Part shown: positions 50,046 through 52,886 of the stretch, piece by piece | Numbering within the stretch: position 1 is the first letter of the stretch | Layout of the letters: each line of letters opens with the position of its first letter | Source of the DNA: a virus | Strand: one strand, 5' to 3' | IMG/VR virus record: IMGVR_UViG_3300044644_001839 | Span: 1-52,886 of that record | Length of the DNA: 52,886 nt | The notes under the pieces: generated by a model | Seen by the model: the letters and a program-made list of their open reading frames with translations, nothing else | Told to the model about the DNA's origin: nothing | Database searches by the model: none | Translations under genes and position numbers: made by a program

Positions 50046-51165
50046 TTTTATTATAAGTTCCTTCATGTAAAATATAATCGATGTTATCAAATCCATCACT
50101 AAACATCGGTAATGAAAATGATTTCATCATGCTTAAGTAAACATCGGCTCCAATAGTTTTTCCGGTTTTACTTCTATTATTATCCCGATCAATCAAATCT
50201 GCTTGACCAGTTAAAAAAACAATACATTCTTTTTTATAACTTTTATCATATCGATTAGTCCATCGACGTCTTGCTTTTTTACTTAAGTTAGTCATATCAA
50301 TAACAATATGTTTACCACTTTTTTTAGAATCATTTATCATCATATTTAGATTGATGTCAATTTCTTCTTTAATTTTATGATCAACTAAATGTAACGCAAA
50401 TACATCATTATAGGTAATACCCATTTTAGTTGCCATTGCTTCTAAAATCGAATCGCGAGAAATAATAAAGTAATCATCGTTTAATAAATTAACGTATGAT
50501 GATTTACCACTACCAGGTAATCCACATAATAAAATTAAAGCTTTATCTTTTTCGTTATAATCTAAACTATCTTGATCAATAAATTTAGGTAAAATATTTT
50601 GAATAGCTGGAACAATAGAATCACCTAAATGAGTTCGAGCATCAGCTCCTTTAGCAAAGCGACCTAATGTATCACATCGAGTAATTCTACTAACTAAATC
50701 TAAAAATGTTTTCTGACCTTTAAATAATTTATAAACATCATCATTAATATCTATCGTATTTTCATCTTTAATAATTAATAAGTCAAATAATAAACTATGA
50801 CCAGCAATTACTTTTAAGACTTGAATTTTATCATCAGTTGATAGATCAGTTTTATTTAAGATATCAATAGCTAAGAACATACTGATACCTTCATGATTAA
50901 CGAATCGAGCTCTACGTTTTTCAGGAATTTCTATTCTAGCTAATGGTTTACCTAAGTCGTGTAATAATGCAGCCCATTGAATAATTTCATTTTCATTGTA
51001 AATTTCAGCTATTTTCGCAACCATTAATGTATGCGTACTAACTCTACCTTCTAAATGATATGGGTTCAGGTCATGGATACTAAAGTTATGATTAGCGTCA
51101 TCCATTGCTTGCCATAGTTCAGGAAATTCAGTTTGTAACCATAAAACTTTTTCGTGCATATTCAT
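50038..51165 (-). CDS. HD-Pnk: HD phosphohydrolase fused to polynucleotide kinase
   Basis: A 375-residue two-domain RNA end-healing enzyme. The N-terminal HD domain has His45 in VSTHTLMVAKIAE and His69-Asp70 in WAALLHDLGKP, followed by FVNHEG and VIAGHS, the usual metal-binding order. The C-terminal P-loop kinase has LCGLPGSGKSS (212-223), FIISRDSILEAM, VIDMTNLSKKARRRW and a lid region (DRDNNRSKTGK). This order matches the HD-Pnk family, in which HD removes 2',3'-cyclic or 2'-phosphates and Pnk phosphorylates 5'-OH ends. T4 Pnk uses an HAD phosphatase instead. ATG 51165 has GAGGAG 7 bp upstream. Confidence 0.92.
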   Translation of the reverse strand: MNMHEKVLWLQTEFPELWQAMDDANHNFSIHDLNPYHLEGRVSTHTLMVAKIAEIYNENEIIQWAALLHDLGKPLARIEIPEKRRARFVNHEGISMFLAIDILNKTDLSTDDKIQVLKVIAGHSLLFDLLIIKDENTIDINDDVYKLFKGQKTFLDLVSRITRCDTLGRFAKGADARTHLGDSIVPAIQNILPKFIDQDSLDYNEKDKALILLCGLPGSGKSSYVNLLNDDYFIISRDSILEAMATKMGITYNDVFALHLVDHKIKEEIDINLNMMINDSKKSGKHIVIDMTNLSKKARRRWTNRYDKSYKKECIVFLTGQADLIDRDNNRSKTGKTIGADVYLSMMKSFSLPMFSDGFDNIDYILHEGTYNKNG

Positions 51166-51190
51166 TATACGACTCCTCAAATAAAGTCAT

Positions 51191-51219
51191 ATTATAATAC
51201 TTTAATAGATATAAATCAA
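51191..51219 (-). promoter_or_regulatory. Early sigma70-type promoter of HD-Pnk
   Basis: Minus strand TTGATT (51219-51214), 17 bp, TATAAT (51196-51191), 26 bp before the start codon. Divergent from the promoter at 51243-51271. Confidence 0.9.
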
Positions 51220-51242
51220 CATATAATTAAAAATGTCCGCAA

Positions 51243-51271
51243 TTGATCTGATGCGTTAAATATATTATACT
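51243..51271 (+). promoter_or_regulatory. Early sigma70-type promoter, plus strand
   Basis: Plus strand TTGATC (51243-51248), 17 bp, TATACT (51266-51271), 35 bp before the small gene at 51306. Confidence 0.75.
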
Positions 51272-51305
51272 ATATAATATACTTTTTTAAAATGGAGTTT
51301 TGTAT

Positions 51306-51563
51306 ATGCGATATTCGTTTAGACATTCAGTGGATGCAGTTAAATGGGACGGATCCAATTTTATAGAAATACATAAATTAGCATCAAATTATAAATTACA
51401 AAATTTTTTAGAATATGATGCTGATAATGCATTGTTGATTGTGGATGGAGATCATGCTGAGCATGGAGCATACGTTGCAGTATGGCCGACAACTAAAGAA
51501 GTAACGCAAATAGTAGTATATGGTGAACAATCATTTGAATACCAATTTGGTAAATTACATTAA
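51306..51563 (+). CDS. Small phage protein (VDAVKWDGSNF type)
   Basis: An 85-residue protein with the pattern YSFRHSVDAVKWDGSNFIEI, GDHAEHGAYVAVWP and FEYQFGKLH. This recalls short phage proteins that begin with a VDAVQWDG-type segment and end with a beta strand; function is unknown. GGAG lies 8 bp before ATG 51306. It has its own early promoter. Its stop overlaps the convergent kinase gene by 4 bp. Confidence 0.75.
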   Translation: MRYSFRHSVDAVKWDGSNFIEIHKLASNYKLQNFLEYDADNALLIVDGDHAEHGAYVAVWPTTKEVTQIVVYGEQSFEYQFGKLH

Positions 51564-52267
51564 TACCATTTATCAACTTTATTAGGTAATGGTTGAATTG
51601 TTTTTTCGCCACTATCTAATAAATCATTCATCAATTGTTTACCGATTGGATTCTGCACCGGACTATTAAAAAAATTATCAATTCTAGATAAATGATCGTC
51701 CAGTGCACTATCTGATTTTAATAAAATAAATTGATGTTTTTTAATTCTCATATACTTACCAATTTCATAAAGGCGGTAATCCTCATGATGATGCATTTTG
51801 CGGATATGGTCATCACTTACATATCGATCTCGGGTTTTAGCTCTTTCTAATGATTGTTCTAAATCTATTTTTTTATAGATCATCATTAAGTCATAACCGT
51901 GTTCTCTCATTACTGACATGCGTTCGACTAATTGAGCGACATCTGATGCTGTAGTATCTACGATAATTGGTAACATACCAGCTAAATATAATTTTAATTG
52001 AGCGGTGGTTAAATGCTTTGCTCTTCTTCTAATACCTTTAGCTTCCGGTTGATCTATTTGTTCTTTAGTTGATATTGGTATATCATGTTTTTTACTAAGA
52101 TATTCATAAAATTGATCGTAGTTAAGAACTTTAGGCATTACGCCGGTAACTCGTCTAATTTGATTAACGATCGTACTTTTACCGCTAGCTGGAATCCCAC
52201 CTAGAAATAAAGCTTTAAAAATACCTTTATCATTAATACCTTCATTTAATAATTCAACTAATCTCAT
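51560..52267 (-). CDS. Zeta-toxin-like P-loop kinase with head-targeting-like leader
   Basis: A 235-residue protein. The leader MRLVELLNE fits the M-x-L-x-x-L-L-x-E type with cleavage after Glu9. A P-loop kinase domain follows: FLGGIPASGKST (21-32), VLNYDQFYEYL, IIVDTTASDVAQLVERM, and YKKIDLEQSLERAKTRDRYVSDD, which looks like the lid of zeta-toxin/AAA_33-type kinases. Such kinases act on nucleotides, sugars or RNA ends; the substrate here is open. Its ATGA start overlaps the stop of the preceding leader-bearing gene. I infer a head-carried kinase. Confidence 0.8.
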   Translation of the reverse strand: MRLVELLNEGINDKGIFKALFLGGIPASGKSTIVNQIRRVTGVMPKVLNYDQFYEYLSKKHDIPISTKEQIDQPEAKGIRRRAKHLTTAQLKLYLAGMLPIIVDTTASDVAQLVERMSVMREHGYDLMMIYKKIDLEQSLERAKTRDRYVSDDHIRKMHHHEDYRLYEIGKYMRIKKHQFILLKSDSALDDHLSRIDNFFNSPVQNPIGKQLMNDLLDSGEKTIQPLPNKVDKWY

Positions 52268-52824
52268 GATTGCAGCTCGGTTTTAATTCGATTATAAGTT
52301 TTTTCGCTAATTAAGTAACAATCATTTGCGAACATTATTTCATGGCCGGAACGTATAGCAATTTGTATTTTATCAGTTCTATATGTATCAAACGCATCAT
52401 CTATTATACGCTTAGTATCAGCATTATTCATATCATGATGATCAACTAATAATTCAAATAAATCAAACCATTCTTTCGACCAAGCAAATTTTAAATCTCC
52501 GATAGGAAAAACAACAACCGGAGTACCATAAACTTCAGTTGCGAGTTTATTACCACAGACAAAAATACCATTACGAAACGGAAATCCAAATTTCTCCATA
52601 AATTTATCATTTAAATATTGATGAATTTGTATAATCGTATCTGATGGTCGTCTATTATTAGTTCTTGGTGATATTTTAACGATTTCTTTAGTTAACTCTT
52701 GGTTAACGCCTCTATAAATCGGAGTTCCATTAAGATTTATAAACGCTTTAAGAAATGGCCCACAATCTCGTTTAATTAACGATGCTGGGTTTGAATCATC
52801 GGTTAATAATTCGACTAATCTCAT
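52264..52824 (-). CDS. Possible ADP-ribosyltransferase-like protein with head-targeting-like leader
   Basis: A 186-residue protein. The leader MRLVELLTDD starts identically to the kinase leader but has Asp where Glu is expected. PIYRGVNQE (35-43) resembles the first-strand Arg motif of ADP-ribosyltransferases. NRRPSDT, FGFPFRNGIFVCGN, FPIGDLKFAWSKEW and a C-terminal SGHEIMFANDCYLIS (possible catalytic Glu) follow in the order I recall from a phage hypothetical group. The T4 precedent is Alt, an ADP-ribosyltransferase packaged in the head. The assignment is inference. The C-terminus is homologous to the partial gene upstream. Confidence 0.65.
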   Translation of the reverse strand: MRLVELLTDDSNPASLIKRDCGPFLKAFINLNGTPIYRGVNQELTKEIVKISPRTNNRRPSDTIIQIHQYLNDKFMEKFGFPFRNGIFVCGNKLATEVYGTPVVVFPIGDLKFAWSKEWFDLFELLVDHHDMNNADTKRIIDDAFDTYRTDKIQIAIRSGHEIMFANDCYLISEKTYNRIKTELQS

Positions 52825-52886
52825 GTTAACAATCCTTTTATAATATATTCATAATCAGATAATGAAACCAGATAACAATCATTTGC
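52821..52886 (-). CDS. C-terminal end of a tandem paralogue of the preceding gene, cut by window edge
   Basis: The last 21 residues of a minus-strand gene (starting ANDCYLVSLSDYEYI) enter from the right edge and end at TGA 52821, which overlaps the next ATG. They align with the C-terminus of the neighbour (ANDCYLISEKTYNRI), so the two genes are tandem paralogues and coupled by ATGA. Confidence 0.75.
   Translation of the reverse strand, partial: ANDCYLVSLSDYEYIIKGLLT

Overview
The window is part of the genome of a lytic, AT-rich (roughly one-third G+C by eye), T4-like contractile-tailed phage. The sequence shows T4-type structural genes: major capsid protein gp23, scaffold gp22, prohead protease gp21, an acidic core protein like gp67, and baseplate proteins gp5, gp25 and gp6. 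It also shows T4-type replication genes: the type II topoisomerase gp39/gp52, clamp loader gp44 and a gp62-like subunit. Many late genes are preceded by a TATAAATA-like box, the T4 late promoter signature. Gene order differs strongly from T4 and genes sit on both strands. I saw no integrase, transposase, CRISPR array or recognisable tRNA. The host cannot be named from this sequence.

Layout. 1-6.6 kb: tail-fibre or adhesin genes (minus), one cut by the left edge. 6.7-9.1 kb: gp23 and gp22 (minus). 9.3-13.6 kb: mostly early small genes (minus), including a Sir2 deacylase without zinc cysteines, a zinc-finger protein, an SPFH lipoprotein, two small membrane proteins and a gp62-like clamp-loader subunit. 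13.7-16.2 kb: a phosphoribosyltransferase-domain protein and a possible acetyltransferase (minus). 16.5-20.6 kb: topoisomerase operon (plus). 20.6-28.5 kb: head genes (gp21, PhoH, acidic core protein), a tape-measure-like protein and two head-associated coiled-coil or KWCTA proteins. 28.6-40.5 kb: baseplate and fibre block with a retropepsin-like protease, a degenerate dioxygenase-like protein, gp5 with a very long repeat region, gp25, gp6 and two paralogous adhesins. 40.5-43.9 kb: clamp loader gp44, small genes, endolysin and a YD-repeat protein. 44-46.5 kb: three tandem paralogues of unknown function. 46.6-52.9 kb: an RNA-repair set (HD-Pnk, Rnl1-type ligase, RlaP-type nucleotidyltransferase) flanked by proteins with head-targeting leaders.

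Two promoter classes can be read. Early genes use a host sigma70 type (TTGATT or TTGACT, exactly 17 bp, TATAAT or TATACT). Late genes use [TAGC]ATAAATA. At several places the two classes abut or overlap, or lie on palindromes that also follow the upstream gene.

The most interesting pattern is that at least seven otherwise unrelated proteins start with a short leader of the form M-x-L-x-x-L-L-x-E. It resembles the capsid-targeting peptides of T4 internal proteins and ends in the (L/I)-x-E cleavage site of the prohead protease, which this window also encodes. They include a zeta-toxin-like kinase, a possible ADP-ribosyltransferase (two tandem copies), a possible acetyltransferase and a phosphoribosyltransferase. 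I infer a set of proteins carried in the head and delivered with the DNA, alongside an early-expressed RNA-repair pathway that would counter tRNA-cutting host defences.
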